From positions 1-40,041 of the IMG/VR virus record IMGVR_UViG_3300031857_000476: a stretch of DNA of 40,041 nucleotides; one strand, given 5' to 3'. This DNA is from a virus. The notes under the pieces were generated by a model, which saw only the letters and a list, made by a program, of their open reading frames with translations, was not told the DNA's origin and ran no database searches. The position numbers were made by a program, and so were the translations under genes. Below, in pieces: positions 7,250 through 17,700 of the stretch (position 1 is the stretch's first letter; the number at the start of each line of letters is the position of its first letter).

Positions 7250-9703
7250 TTAAGCTCCTGGGAAAGCAGCTCCGGTTGGTAAAATGTTGAAGTCAATAAT
7301 AATGAATTCAGCGGTCTTCGCAGGTTGCAAGAAGATTTGACCATACATAATGTTTCTGTCGATAACGTCAGGAGTATTATTAGTCTCGTCCATTACAACT
7401 TTAAATGCATACAAACCTTGACGTTGTTGAACTGACTCTAAATATGGATTAACAATATTTAAGAATCTGTTACGAGTTGCTGCTGTATTGTTTTCAAATA
7501 CTAAATACTTAGTTGCAGATGCAATAAATTTCTTAACTGCAATCAACAATCTACGTACATTAATACGATCCAATGCTGATGGTTTAGCTTGAAGAGTCTT
7601 TTGACCCCATACACAAACGCCAACGCCTGGGAAAGTAGCAATTGGATTAACACGTCCTTCATACAACTCATCTCTTTCGGCGTGAGTTAAACGAGTATAC
7701 GCGTCTAATACTGAAGTCAATCCACCACGATTTAAACCTGCAGGGGCATACCATTCAGCAGCTACTCTGTCGTTAAATGCTAACACACCAGGAATAACAA
7801 CACTAGGCGGTACCCATACTGGCTTATTAATATTAGTGTCTACAATTTTAACCCATGGATAATAAGTAGCTCCGTAGTTATTATCTAATGCTGTTACAGC
7901 GTCTGTTGCTGAAGCAATATTGTCAGTTAAACCAACGCAGTCAAATACAAAGAAAGTGTCTCCTCTGTCTTGACACATATTAGCAGCGTAGTCAATAACT
8001 GCTGAGTGCTTGCTTTGAATAACACCTGGCATTACTAACATGTTAATGTCTAATTCATCAACGTTGGATACAGCGTCAATTGCATTTTTATAAACTGAGT
8101 AGTCTTTACCAGACGATCCATTTAAATCGTATCCTTGAGTATTGGCAGCAACAATGTCAGCTCCAACTAAAATTCTACGATTTGGTTGAACTCCATCACT
8201 TCCACCTTGGAAAGGTACAATAAACTTACGAGAATCAACGGTAGTGTTGCTAGATAAATCAATTGCTCCAGAGTATGCAGCTGCAGCAGTCGGGAAATTA
8301 GCTGATGCATGTTGATTAAAGTTTGACAATAAGAAATTAACATTTGAACCAGTCGTTGTACTTGTTGCCGGCAATGGTTTCAAATAATTAATATTATCCG
8401 TTCCAGACAAATCGTAATCAAATCCAAAATGCTTACGCTTATTGTATATTCCATTAACTGTTTGAGTTGCAACGTAGCTAGCAGCAGGGAACCAAGTAGC
8501 AGTTCCTAACGTGCTAGGTATTGTATTAAATAGTGCTTGGAATCCAAAAGGAACTAACTGATTAGAATAGTTGCCTTTTGCAACGTTTTCATCAACTTCA
8601 ACGTATACGTATTTAGATTTATTTGGATAATCTCCGTATACAACTGTTTTACCATTGGTAAATGTTTTATAACGATCTCCAATTTTTCTAGCTATGTAAT
8701 CTGCTGAATTAGGATCTAAGTTAACGTTGTCAAAAGTTTCAACAATGTTAGGACGTACGTCAGAGTCAGTTGCTTCGAATGGAGTACCTAATGCTTTTAA
8801 ATAGGTAGTGTCTACTAAACGAATAGCTACTGCAAACGATCCGTATTCAGAGCCTGGTACAGTTCCAGCTGGCTTAATATTGCTAATAGCAACTTTGATT
8901 TCGTAGTTAGTGTGAACTCCATGAGATATAGTGTGAAGCTTAAATAACGTGTTAGTAGACCCGTTAACTGTTTGAGAAATTATCCAAGGAGTTTCAGCTC
9001 TATTATATGTAGTTAAAAAATCAAATGATCCAGAATATAACTCTAATACACACGCTGGTTGAGCTGCTAACGAAGCAGATGCTGCTTTATTAAAGATGTT
9101 GTATAAATACACAGGATCTTTAGTTGCAGTTGCTTTTTGTCCAAATACTTTAGTTAAGTAATTATCGCTATTTGAATTAATTGATGAACTATATAAAGCA
9201 GTTCCATTTGATCTGCCACTAGGGAACGCTGCTGTATCAACGGTATAACTACCAGATACGCTAATTACTGCAGCTCCAGATACGTTAGATGTTAACGCAG
9301 ACTTTTGAAATAATGCGGTAGTACCATCGTAAAATGCGTCTGTCTGAGATAGAATTTGAGTAGGATGAAGAACAGCTACTAACCTTCTTCCACCCGAACC
9401 TGAAGCAACAACTGCTATAGGGTCTTGAAGTTTGTAACCGTCGTCATGTAAAGTACGAACAACTGTTAGCTGTCCTGAATTTTGTAAATATTCCTTAGCT
9501 GTGTAAGGTAAATATAAATTTGGGTCTGTATCACCAAATACTTGCACAAACTCTCCATAGGAAGTTACGCTGGTCGGTACCATTGCCGGTCCTTTAATAG
9601 TAGGACCGATAAAAGCAGCACCAATATTCGCAATTCCTTGTGGTAAGAAAGACAAGTCTTTTTCCTCGGTAAACACACCAGGGCTGACTATTTTCTCTGC
9701 CAT
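7250..9703 (-). CDS. gp18: Tail sheath protein (gp18-type)
   Basis: An 817-residue protein. The N-terminus EKIVSPGVFTEEKDLSFLPQ followed by GIANIGAAFIGPTIKGPA is the classic start of T4-like sheath proteins. The C-terminal part has FENNTAATRNRFLNIVNPYL, a VVMDETNNTPDVIDRNIM block, then the final IFLQPAKTAEFIIIDFNILP. The conserved ends mediate sheath subunit contacts and contraction around the tube. T4 gp18 is 659 residues, so about 160 extra residues are present, most likely in the Ser/Thr/Gly-rich middle (about 100-500) that faces outward in this family. It is the first gene after an ATATTTAT motif 43 nt upstream and ends at a strong terminator. Confidence 0.96.
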   Translation of the reverse strand: MAEKIVSPGVFTEEKDLSFLPQGIANIGAAFIGPTIKGPAMVPTSVTSYGEFVQVFGDTDPNLYLPYTAKEYLQNSGQLTVVRTLHDDGYKLQDPIAVVASGSGGRRLVAVLHPTQILSQTDAFYDGTTALFQKSALTSNVSGAAVISVSGSYTVDTAAFPSGRSNGTALYSSSINSNSDNYLTKVFGQKATATKDPVYLYNIFNKAASASLAAQPACVLELYSGSFDFLTTYNRAETPWIISQTVNGSTNTLFKLHTISHGVHTNYEIKVAISNIKPAGTVPGSEYGSFAVAIRLVDTTYLKALGTPFEATDSDVRPNIVETFDNVNLDPNSADYIARKIGDRYKTFTNGKTVVYGDYPNKSKYVYVEVDENVAKGNYSNQLVPFGFQALFNTIPSTLGTATWFPAASYVATQTVNGIYNKRKHFGFDYDLSGTDNINYLKPLPATSTTTGSNVNFLLSNFNQHASANFPTAAAAYSGAIDLSSNTTVDSRKFIVPFQGGSDGVQPNRRILVGADIVAANTQGYDLNGSSGKDYSVYKNAIDAVSNVDELDINMLVMPGVIQSKHSAVIDYAANMCQDRGDTFFVFDCVGLTDNIASATDAVTALDNNYGATYYPWVKIVDTNINKPVWVPPSVVIPGVLAFNDRVAAEWYAPAGLNRGGLTSVLDAYTRLTHAERDELYEGRVNPIATFPGVGVCVWGQKTLQAKPSALDRINVRRLLIAVKKFIASATKYLVFENNTAATRNRFLNIVNPYLESVQQRQGLYAFKVVMDETNNTPDVIDRNIMYGQIFLQPAKTAEFIIIDFNILPTGAAFPGA

Positions 9704-9746
9704 TGAATTAAGATTTAAAGGTTAAACGTTTAGATTAATATTACTA

Positions 9747-9754
9747 ATAAATAT
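9747..9754 (-). promoter_or_regulatory. ATATTTAT late-promoter-like motif
   Basis: Sense-strand CCATATTTATTAGTAATATT, 43 nt upstream of the sheath start. Confidence 0.5.
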
Positions 9755-9776
9755 GGTAATAAAATCTCAAACGGTT

Positions 9777-10031
9777 TTATTTAGACGCTGTAAATTCGCC
9801 GGTTTGAAGATTTAAAGTACCGTCGCCGTATTTAGCGTTTAACTCTTGACCTAAGGCGTTTTCCTGCTCTTTAAGAGCCTGGTAGTTAGTCTCTAAAGTG
9901 TTTTGATAAATTTTTAAATTGAGTTGTTCAATATGAACCTGACCTAATTTAGCTGTAATTTCAGCATACTGTTCTTGTAGCTCTGTAATTTTAGCTAACT
10001 CTTCTTGACTGATTGTTGTAACGTTTTCCAT
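9777..10031 (-). CDS. Small coiled-coil protein
   Basis: An 84-residue protein, largely one coiled coil (residues 8-68: SQEELAKITELQEQYAEITA and on, Gln/Glu/Leu-rich), ending in a short beta-like tail YGDGTLNLQTGEFTAS. I recall similar small proteins in other T4-like marine and freshwater phages, but no function. It lies between the glycine-rich adhesin genes and the sheath gene. No ATATTTAT motif is upstream; the 89 nt before it is only very AT-rich. Confidence 0.75.
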   Translation of the reverse strand: MENVTTISQEELAKITELQEQYAEITAKLGQVHIEQLNLKIYQNTLETNYQALKEQENALGQELNAKYGDGTLNLQTGEFTASK

Positions 10032-10120
10032 AAAGTTTAAATTATTATTTTTAATACTATTATACTAATTAATATAATATTATTTATTTAATTATAATTA
10101 TATACACCTTTCACGAAACA

Positions 10121-11089
10121 TTACCAACAAACTAAAATAACTAATCCATCACCTCCGTTACCTCCTCTGCCGCCAGTAGTTCCGGCTCCACCACCACCAC
10201 CACCACAACCAATTCCACCATTACCACCATTACCACCAACACCAGTATTATTTCCTGCTCCTCCAGCTCCTGGAAGTGATAAAAATGTTGGTTCAAAAAG
10301 TGTTATACCATCTTCTCCATTCGCTCCTGCAGATGCCCCTCCTAATAAATTTCGACTCCATATAGAGTTCACAGATGTTGTAGGAGCAAATACATTACCA
10401 CCATTAAAAGTTATACCACTTGATACTCCTCCACCTCCGGCTCCTCCTTGCGGTCTTCCTAGAAACGGAGCGTTATTACCTCCAGCTGCAAATCCACCGT
10501 TTTGTCCAGCTCCAGTTGATGCCGGAGTCTGTGAAAAATTACTAAATCCTATTATTCCAGGTTGTGTTGTTGTTGTTGATATTGTTGCAGCTGCTCCTCC
10601 ATTCCCTCCTGCAAGAGCTGTACCGGTTCTACCAGAAGTAGTACCAGTTTGAGTACTTGCCGGATATGCATAGTAAACTCGACTTGTATTTACTGTTGTT
10701 TGACCTACTTCTGGATACCACAATCCAGATGCTAAGGTTGGAAGACCTCCTGCAGTAGAAGCAGCTCCACCCAACCCACCTCTACCAACAGTTACAGCTA
10801 GTGTATCTGGCACTACATAAGCTGGTTGTATAAATTGTATCACTGGGCCAGCATCCCCTCCTCCACCCCCACCACCGGCAGTTCCTGCTCCAAAACTAAA
10901 TCCTCCTCCTCCTCCGGTACCAGGTGATATTAGTATTCCATATACAAAATTTATTCCTTGTGGTTTGTTCCATACTGTCATTCCTCTCCATGGAGGTACG
11001 CCGCCACCGCCTACACTTGTATTTTCAACCGTAAACACATATGTTTTAGCATTTCCTTTTGCTATTGGTAAATTCAAACTTCCTATCAT
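10121..11089 (-). CDS. Glycine-rich adhesin-like protein, copy 3
   Basis: A 322-residue glycine-rich protein, third of three tandem paralogues. Residues 1-60 are the non-repetitive head (MIGSLNLPIAKGNAKTYVFT, then WRGMTVWNKPQGINFVYGIL). From about residue 58 on, glycine dominates with runs such as GTAGGGGGGGD and GCGGGGGGAG. It ends GGDGLVILVCW, matching the C-termini of the other two copies. Glycine-rich domains of this sort occur in phage tail-tip and receptor-binding proteins; T-even gp38 adhesins also use glycine-rich motifs. The role as receptor binder is an inference from this and from its place after the long fibre genes. It starts 4 nt after the previous stop. Confidence 0.8.
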   Translation of the reverse strand: MIGSLNLPIAKGNAKTYVFTVENTSVGGGGVPPWRGMTVWNKPQGINFVYGILISPGTGGGGGFSFGAGTAGGGGGGGDAGPVIQFIQPAYVVPDTLAVTVGRGGLGGAASTAGGLPTLASGLWYPEVGQTTVNTSRVYYAYPASTQTGTTSGRTGTALAGGNGGAAATISTTTTQPGIIGFSNFSQTPASTGAGQNGGFAAGGNNAPFLGRPQGGAGGGGVSSGITFNGGNVFAPTTSVNSIWSRNLLGGASAGANGEDGITLFEPTFLSLPGAGGAGNNTGVGGNGGNGGIGCGGGGGGAGTTGGRGGNGGDGLVILVCW

Positions 11090-11093
11090 AACT

Positions 11094-11999
11094 TTATCCG
11101 CATGTTATTATTACTAATCCATCTCCTCCACGACCACCCGCTCCTCCTAATCCAGGACCTACACTTCCACCACCACCTCCAGAACCAAATCCTCCCCAGC
11201 CTCCAGTACTTCCACTTATAGTGGTTGATGAACTTGCCCCTGTTCCTCCAGCTGAAAGAAATTGTATTAGATTTTCAATCTTTGCGCCAGCACTACCAGC
11301 TGGTAAACTAGCTGCTCCTTGTAGAGCATAATCACCGGCCATAAGAATAGATGACCCTGCGCCTGCAACATTAGCTGCCGAATTTCCACTTCCTCCTCCA
11401 CCTCCTGTAATTCTATAAACTGCTGTTACAACAGTAGCACCATTTTGTCCACCGCTTTGACCATTTTGACCAGCTAAGTAGTTTCGTAAACCTACTTGTG
11501 ATATAGGCATAGATGTGGCAGTGGCAGCTACTGACCCCCCACCTCCAATTGCGCCTGCTGTTCCAGCTGGCACCGTGCCGGCATTACCAGGACCAGCTGA
11601 GCATAAAGCATATCCTGCTGATTGTGCTGGATAAAAAGTAACAAATGTAGAATTAAATCCAGAAAATCCTGCATTAGCTGTACTAGCAACGTTGGAGGAT
11701 GTTCCTCCTGTTCCACCAATACCAATATTAACATACAAGGTATCGGGAACTAAATAAGCTGGTAAAAATACAGAACTCAATGCACCGCCACCACCGCCAG
11801 ATCCACCTCTAGCAGCAACGCCCGCAGTATAAGGAAATGCTCCCGATCCACCCGCTCCTGCTCCTATACAAATAATATGTACAAAACTTATACCAGGAGG
11901 TTTTGACCAAGGCTGAAATCCGTTTAGTGGTCGATTTTGAGATGTATAAACCCAAAAACGTTGATCTTGTTGTGAAGGTAAGTGTTGAAATCCGTCCAT
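11094..11999 (-). CDS. Glycine-rich adhesin-like protein, copy 2
   Basis: A 301-residue paralogue. The head is MDGFQHLPSQQDQRFWVYTS followed by FQPWSKPPGISFVHIICIGA. The body is Gly/Ala/Ser-rich with GSGGGGGAL and GGFGSGGGGGS blocks. It ends GGRGGDGLVIITCG. Hydrophobic strand-like pieces (for example AYLVPDTLYVNIGIGGTGG) recur at equivalent places in all three copies. The start is 1 nt after the upstream stop. Virion tip or fibre adhesin is the likely role, by analogy only. Confidence 0.8.
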   Translation of the reverse strand: MDGFQHLPSQQDQRFWVYTSQNRPLNGFQPWSKPPGISFVHIICIGAGAGGSGAFPYTAGVAARGGSGGGGGALSSVFLPAYLVPDTLYVNIGIGGTGGTSSNVASTANAGFSGFNSTFVTFYPAQSAGYALCSAGPGNAGTVPAGTAGAIGGGGSVAATATSMPISQVGLRNYLAGQNGQSGGQNGATVVTAVYRITGGGGGSGNSAANVAGAGSSILMAGDYALQGAASLPAGSAGAKIENLIQFLSAGGTGASSSTTISGSTGGWGGFGSGGGGGSVGPGLGGAGGRGGDGLVIITCG

Positions 12000-12000
12000 A

Positions 12001-12945
12001 TTAACTTATTGATATCATTATTAAACCATCACCGCCTTTGCCACCGGTACCGCCAATGTTGCCTGCTGCTCCTCCTCCACCACCGCCACAGCCATAAGCT
12101 CCATCGCCTCCATTTCCACCATTATTAGCTCCTATAGCTCCGCCACCTCCACCTGCCCCGCCAGTAGCTATAAAAGGTCTCCATGAAAAATATCCACTAG
12201 ATCCGTTACCACCAGCTGCGCCTACACCAGCAGCCCCACCATTAATAGCAGTTGTTACATAGGCATTTATACTAGCCATGGTTACACTACCACCAGTACT
12301 ACCGTTAATAGCAGCTGCTGTCTTACCAGCACCTCCTGCTCCACCAGTTAATAATCCAGTATATGTAACAGAGCTTCCATTACCCAATCCACCAGCTGAT
12401 GCCCCTAGTTGTGCTACTGTATTACCTACTATACCTAACCATTTTAAATTTAATGAATCAGCTATTGTTATAGCTGTGCCAGCTGTTCCTGACGTAGAAC
12501 CACCGGCTCCGCCTCCTGGAGCTGTATTACTTGATTGTATTACCGCTGAACCAGGGTTAATTTCAGGATATAAGCAAACATACGAAATAGTACCACTTTG
12601 GCCAGATTGTCCTGCTACCGCTTGGTTATTACTTCCCGTACCAGGAGCTCCTCCATACCCTACTTGTAAATATAAAGTTTTAGGAAGTAAAATAGCAGGT
12701 ATAGAAACTGATACCATACCACCGGGAGCTCCGCCGCCACCTCCACTTCTACCAGCTGCTTGTGCTGTTCCACCACAACCTCCTCCTCCTCCAGCTCCCC
12801 CGCCTATTACAGTGAAGTGCAAGAAAGCAGCGTGTTCAGGTACGCTCCAAGCTTGAAAGCTTCCAGAGGTACTGCCAGATGCATTTGCATAAAATACAAA
12901 AGTGTTTTGATCTGATTTACTAGGTAAATGGCCGAATCCATTCAT
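12001..12945 (-). CDS. Glycine-rich adhesin-like protein, copy 1
   Basis: A 314-residue paralogue. The head is MNGFGHLPSKSDQNTFVFYA, then FQAWSVPEHAAFLHFTVIGG. The rest is glycine-rich, with a strand-like piece AILLPKTLYLQVGYGGAPG equivalent to the one in copy 2, and the end GGKGGDGLIMISIS. It starts 15 nt after the preceding gene. A proline-rich frame on the opposite strand is only the complement of its GGN codons. Confidence 0.8.
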   Translation of the reverse strand: MNGFGHLPSKSDQNTFVFYANASGSTSGSFQAWSVPEHAAFLHFTVIGGGAGGGGGCGGTAQAAGRSGGGGGAPGGMVSVSIPAILLPKTLYLQVGYGGAPGTGSNNQAVAGQSGQSGTISYVCLYPEINPGSAVIQSSNTAPGGGAGGSTSGTAGTAITIADSLNLKWLGIVGNTVAQLGASAGGLGNGSSVTYTGLLTGGAGGAGKTAAAINGSTGGSVTMASINAYVTTAINGGAAGVGAAGGNGSSGYFSWRPFIATGGAGGGGGAIGANNGGNGGDGAYGCGGGGGGAAGNIGGTGGKGGDGLIMISIS

Positions 12946-12960
12946 AACTGATTATAGGTA

Positions 12961-13374
12961 TTAATAATCACCACCGATTGTAGTAACATCCAATCCACCA
13001 CCTAATGCAGTTGCTTGAGTACTAAATAAACGATAATTAGCCGGTAAGGCAATATTCATTGGCATTTCAAAATCATTTTGAGCTAAAGTATTACTAACAG
13101 TAATTGCTGGTAATGAAATTTCTCCGTAAAGAATATTATTATCACCTACAGTTGTATCGCCTGCATTGTTAATAAACACACGAATTACTGATGCAGCAGT
13201 TGAGCCGGAAGGTTTAAAACGAATTTTGCTAATATAACTACCGGATGCTCCTGCTGTAAACAAAGAAGCGCTTATACCAGTTGTCATTGTCATATCCGTA
13301 TTAGCTCCAGATGCAACATGACCTATTCCTATTCTAGGAGTTTGAGTGAAAATTGGTGCTGTGTTTTGTGACAT
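12961..13374 (-). CDS. Small beta-rich virion-type protein
   Basis: A 137-residue protein, rich in Thr, Ser, Ala and Gly, with alternating strand-like segments (ISKIRFKPSGSTAASVIRVF, then LYGEISLPAITVS) and the end LDVTTIGGDY. No catalytic motif. I believe close relatives are found beside fibre genes of other uncultured T4-like phages. Context suggests a fibre- or tip-associated structural protein. The exact role is unknown. Confidence 0.75.
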   Translation of the reverse strand: MSQNTAPIFTQTPRIGIGHVASGANTDMTMTTGISASLFTAGASGSYISKIRFKPSGSTAASVIRVFINNAGDTTVGDNNILYGEISLPAITVSNTLAQNDFEMPMNIALPANYRLFSTQATALGGGLDVTTIGGDY

Positions 13375-13398
13375 ATCTTATTCTCTTTTATATAATTA

Positions 13399-14715
13399 TC
13401 AAGGCATTAAATAACCTAATGAAACTGCATATACTAAACCTAAGTTTGTTCCTCCTCCTCCGCTTCCTCCAGTATTTGTAATTGTTACGTTACCAGTTGA
13501 TTGATCTACCGATATACCATCTCCTGCAGTAATGCTTGTTACTCCTCCTGCTACTCCTGCACTAGATAATGCATATGAAGCTGTTAATGCTTGAGTTGCA
13601 TATGATGCCGTACCGGCAAAATAGCTTGCTGCTGAGCCTGTCCAAGCAGCAAATATTGGATCTGACTCTGGACCACTACTTCCTCCGCTACCAAATCCAG
13701 ATGCAGCTGCTGATGCAGAAATAAACGTCGGGTCTATGTAAGAAGCCGTTACTGCATTACTTGCCCATGAAGCTGTTGCTATTACATTTCCAGTAACAGT
13801 TAAACTTCCAGTCACTATGTGAACTGAACCGCTACTGAAAATTTGTGTATCGTTTAAGTGATCTCCTCCATCTCCTCGAGTAATAAACCATTTTGTTAAA
13901 GTAGGTTCATCTCCTAACGATCCTGTATTTCTAGGACCTGACATAAACATACCACCTGAATACGTTGAGCCAGAAGCGTTTTGATACACCCAATGATTGT
14001 GCAATGAGTCCCAAAAGAAACTAGCGGTTGCTTGATGTGATAGTGATCCAGAATCGTATACTATCAATCCACCAAATCTTTCAGCTGGTTCCGCTACGTT
14101 AACTGATATTGTATTCGTACCTACGTCTAATTGCGATGCTGATAATAGTGTGTAAGAAGCTGTACCAATTACGTTTAAGTTACCGACTATGTTTAAGTTC
14201 TGGTTAAGGTCGTTTAAATAGGAAGCCGTACTAGCAAATGAAGCTGATGTCGCATTTGTTACTGTACCTGCGGATGTTAAAGCATATGATGCTGTAATTG
14301 CATTTGTAGCCCAAGATGCAGTTCCTTGTAGTGACGCTGTTATATTAGTTGCTGATATAGTACCAGCAACTGTAAGTCGATTTATGCTAGGATCGTATAT
14401 TATTCCGTTATGATCGTAATACACTTCACTAGGCCCATCAGCTGGATTAAGCAACGCTATTCGATGAGTACCAGTACCTGCCTGTGATCCTGATACTGTT
14501 AATGCTAGTGAAGCAGTTTGTGCAGTAGTACCGCTGCCGCCGGATCCAAAACCAGATGCAGCTGCTGATGCTGATATGAAGGTTGGGTCTATGTAAGAAG
14601 CTGTCTCAGCTGAAGTTGCTAGTGGTACCGCTCCATCTACGTTACCTCCAGCAATATATTGAGCATCTGCTGCTGATATACCTAATCCGTTTATTTTACT
14701 TATATAAGTTGGCAT
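13399..14715 (-). CDS. Short tail fibre paralogue with SASY repeats
   Basis: A 438-residue fibre-like protein. It contains two copies of a hinge reading FISASAAASGFGSGGS (with YIDPT before it), several ASYALTSAG-type repeats, and a cassette HRIALLNPADGPSEVYYDHN followed by GTISATNITASLQGTASWA. That cassette also occurs in the 1530-residue fibre, as HRVALLDPG ... GTISANSITASLEGTGSWA. The end is GGGGTNLGLVYAVSLGYLMP. It looks like a shorter member of the same modular fibre family. Function beyond fibre structure is not visible. Confidence 0.85.
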   Translation of the reverse strand: MPTYISKINGLGISAADAQYIAGGNVDGAVPLATSAETASYIDPTFISASAAASGFGSGGSGTTAQTASLALTVSGSQAGTGTHRIALLNPADGPSEVYYDHNGIIYDPSINRLTVAGTISATNITASLQGTASWATNAITASYALTSAGTVTNATSASFASTASYLNDLNQNLNIVGNLNVIGTASYTLLSASQLDVGTNTISVNVAEPAERFGGLIVYDSGSLSHQATASFFWDSLHNHWVYQNASGSTYSGGMFMSGPRNTGSLGDEPTLTKWFITRGDGGDHLNDTQIFSSGSVHIVTGSLTVTGNVIATASWASNAVTASYIDPTFISASAAASGFGSGGSSGPESDPIFAAWTGSAASYFAGTASYATQALTASYALSSAGVAGGVTSITAGDGISVDQSTGNVTITNTGGSGGGGTNLGLVYAVSLGYLMP

Positions 14716-14730
14716 ATTGTTATCTTATTT

Positions 14731-17700
14731 TTATATTTCATACCAATCATTAGATGGTCTAAATTTAATCATGTAGTTATCAGTTACATTGCTACCTCTA
14801 GCTACTACGTGCCCAACCACTCTTACATATCCAGATGATGGAATTGTACAGCTAAACGAATTTCCAGGTGACCCATCCGCGCTTTCAATAATGTAAACTG
14901 GTCGGCCTAATAAAGGATTTGTAATGTATACGTCAATTCCGGCCTGAGGATTTGCTGCATCGGTCATTATTAAGAAACCGTCAGTTAATACAGTTGGGTC
15001 AGCTCCTTTTCCTTGAGTATTAACACCTAAAAAGTTGATGCATGAATTAGTAGTCTGATCTACTACTGTCCATTTGTTAAGTGTATAATCTAGATAAAGT
15101 AAATAACCAGCATCGTAGTTAGCGTCTAACGTATAGTTATTATGTATTTCTCCTGCATAAAACGAATGTGTATCGTTTAATGCCTCAGCCCACGAATTAC
15201 CATTTAATGTAGTTGTTACATTACCTATTACAGTGAATTTGTTTCTATTATCGTAAGTTGCAATTTCATTGCCAGCAATATCATATAAGCTACGATTTTC
15301 CCAATTAATACTTGGTATTGCTCCGTTTGAATCGTTTAATGCACGATTGCCCCAATCAACGCTAACATCGCCACCTTCAAGTAAGTAACGGTTTGTCCAG
15401 TCAATACTTTGAGTTTCTGCTAATCCTAAAATACCTAGATCCCAATCTACTTTTTGTACATTATTAACTTTTAATTTATACTGTGCAGTGTCAATTGCAC
15501 TTGAAGTAACGTGGCCAGTTAACGATCCAGTAAACGATGCCGATACTGATTGTGCAGTAACAGATGCTGATACGTTTACTGATCCAGTTACCGTAACGTT
15601 TTGATTTAATCTGTTAACAAACGAAGCTGTGTTGGCAAATGAGGCAGATGCCACACTTCCTCCATAGAAAGAAGCTGTGCTAGCAAACGAAGCTGAAGTA
15701 ACACTTCCTCCATAGAAAGATGCTGATACTGCTTGAAGTACGTATGATGCGGTAGTTGCTAAAGTTGATACTGATGACGTTAATGCAAATGAAGCTGATG
15801 TAACACTGCCGCCGTAATACGATGCCGTTTGTGCTTGTATTGCCCAACTTCCTGTACCTTCTAATGAAGCTGTTATACTATTTGCTGAAATAGTACCACC
15901 AACCGTTAACGTATTTGTTAGTGCATTATACGTTATACCTTGGTGATCAACATATATTGGTGATGTGTCATATCCGCCGGCCACTCCAGGATCTAACAAG
16001 GCTACTCGATGAAATCCATTACCAAGACTTCCACTACCAGCTTGTGATTGCGATACTGTTAATGCTATTGATGATGTTAAAGCTTCTGCTGCAGTAAGTC
16101 TGTCAATAGTATTCAAAATACCGCCACTGCTATGACGTAATGAAAGAGTAGTACCAGAATTAGATAAACTAGCGCCTAATGTAGTTGAGAATGAAGCTGT
16201 TTGAGCAGTTCGCACAAAGCTAGCAGTTGCTGCAAATGAACTACTTAATACTGACATTGAACTTGTACTTGCAGTTAGTACATATGGATTTAACATTGAA
16301 GCAGTAACGCTATTTGTTACATAGCTTGAAGTAGCTGATGTTAAATTATCTACTTGCGTTTGAATGGATCCTGTAAATGTATTCAATGCCGATATATCAG
16401 TGGCAGAACTAAATCCAGAGGCGGCTACCGAAGCTGATATAAAATTAGGACTGATATACGAAGCGGTTACAGCATACGATGCAGATATAACACTGCCATT
16501 ATAATACGACGCGGTGCTAGCATAACTCGCAGACAAAACAGTCATAGAGCTCGTTACACTTAATAAAGTATAAGGAGCTAACATAGACGATGTGATGCTA
16601 TTAACTACGTAACTAGAGGTAGCTACGGCAAGATTATTTACCTGATTTTGTATTGATGAAGTAAACGCATTAAACGATGCAGTGCCTACTAATGCTGATG
16701 TATCTACGGTAGGAACGTTGAGAGCATAAGATGCTGTTAATGCGTACGAACTGCTTAGTACGCTCATTGAGCTCGTTGCACTATTCAAGACGTAACTTGA
16801 AGTTGCTGCATTTAAGTTATTAACTTGATTTTGAATCGAAGACGTAAATGCTAGTATTGAAGCACTAAAATTATTTAACGGTCCTAAGTAAGTTGCAACA
16901 TCTCCAATGTTTGCTACAAAAGCCGTTGATGATGTAGTGTACAATTGTCCAGTTGTCGTATCAATGGTAATAACACTATCAGCAATGTCTTGCGACAATC
17001 CTGTCATAAGGACGTCTTGCGTTAATCGAACTTGATTGTTACTATACTCTAGTAGCGTTGTAGAAGATTCGTCACGAAGCTCTCTACTATTGTAGTTAAT
17101 TGATGGTATGTTTAGATTGTCATATAATACTCTGTCAGCCCAGTCAATACTGGTGTTTGTGTTAAAGTCGTATAATCGACGTATTCCGGTTGATGTTTCA
17201 ATTGAAACTATCGAATCGGAGTCGTATATTGTTTGGTTTCCGTAAAAATTATTACTTCCAGTGGTAGCAAATGCTGATGGATCAATTGCATTAGGAGTGA
17301 ATGCACTTGAAGCTGTGTAGTATAATTGGCCCGTTGTGGCATCAATTGATACTAGATAATTTTGTGATGATTCTTGCAATCCTGTAAACTGTACAGAACC
17401 AGTTGTCACTAAATTTCCGTTTATAGTAGCGTTCCTTGTTGTCGTTGATCCTGCTGTTTGGTTTAATGATCCAGATACTAGTACACTTCCTGTAAATTGA
17501 TGAGTATCTAAACTACTAGATCCAAATTTGTTAGAACCAGTTGCATGAAATATCTCAATAATAGTTGTTGTAGATTGAGTAACAAACGTTTGGGCAGTAA
17601 AGGTACCTGACGTGTATATGTTAGGTAACTCAATAGCTCCGGCCGGTGTTGCCGATATTTTAGCTAACTCATTACCTGAGTCATCTACAAAGTGAATAGA

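Larger units (their letters stand above)
10121..12945 (-). repeat. Three tandem glycine-rich paralogous genes
   Basis: The three genes share a head of the form F-x-H-L-P-S-x-x-D-Q-x-x-F-V-(F/Y) (weaker in copy 3), a W-(S/N)-x-P-x-x-x-x-F-(V/L) block, a middle of GGGG-rich segments, and the ending GGxGGDGL(V/I)(I/M)(I/L). They are spaced by only 1-4 nt, which points to local duplication followed by divergence of the Gly-rich parts. Confidence 0.8.

Noticed and set aside
7156-7344. 62-residue minus-strand frame overlapping the sheath end and terminator
   Set aside because: Overlaps the sheath gene out of frame and crosses the terminator; no protein-like features.
10032-10120. Very AT-rich 89-nt gap considered as an origin or promoter
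   Set aside because: No motif, dyad or iteron could be supported beyond base composition.
11528-11734. 68-residue minus-strand frame inside glycine-rich copy 2
   Set aside because: Out-of-frame shadow of the larger glycine-rich gene; Leu/Gln-rich low complexity from repeat codons.
12278-12856. Proline-rich 192-residue open frame on the plus strand
   Set aside because: It is the complement of GGN glycine codons in the glycine-rich gene on the minus strand; no start signal of its own.
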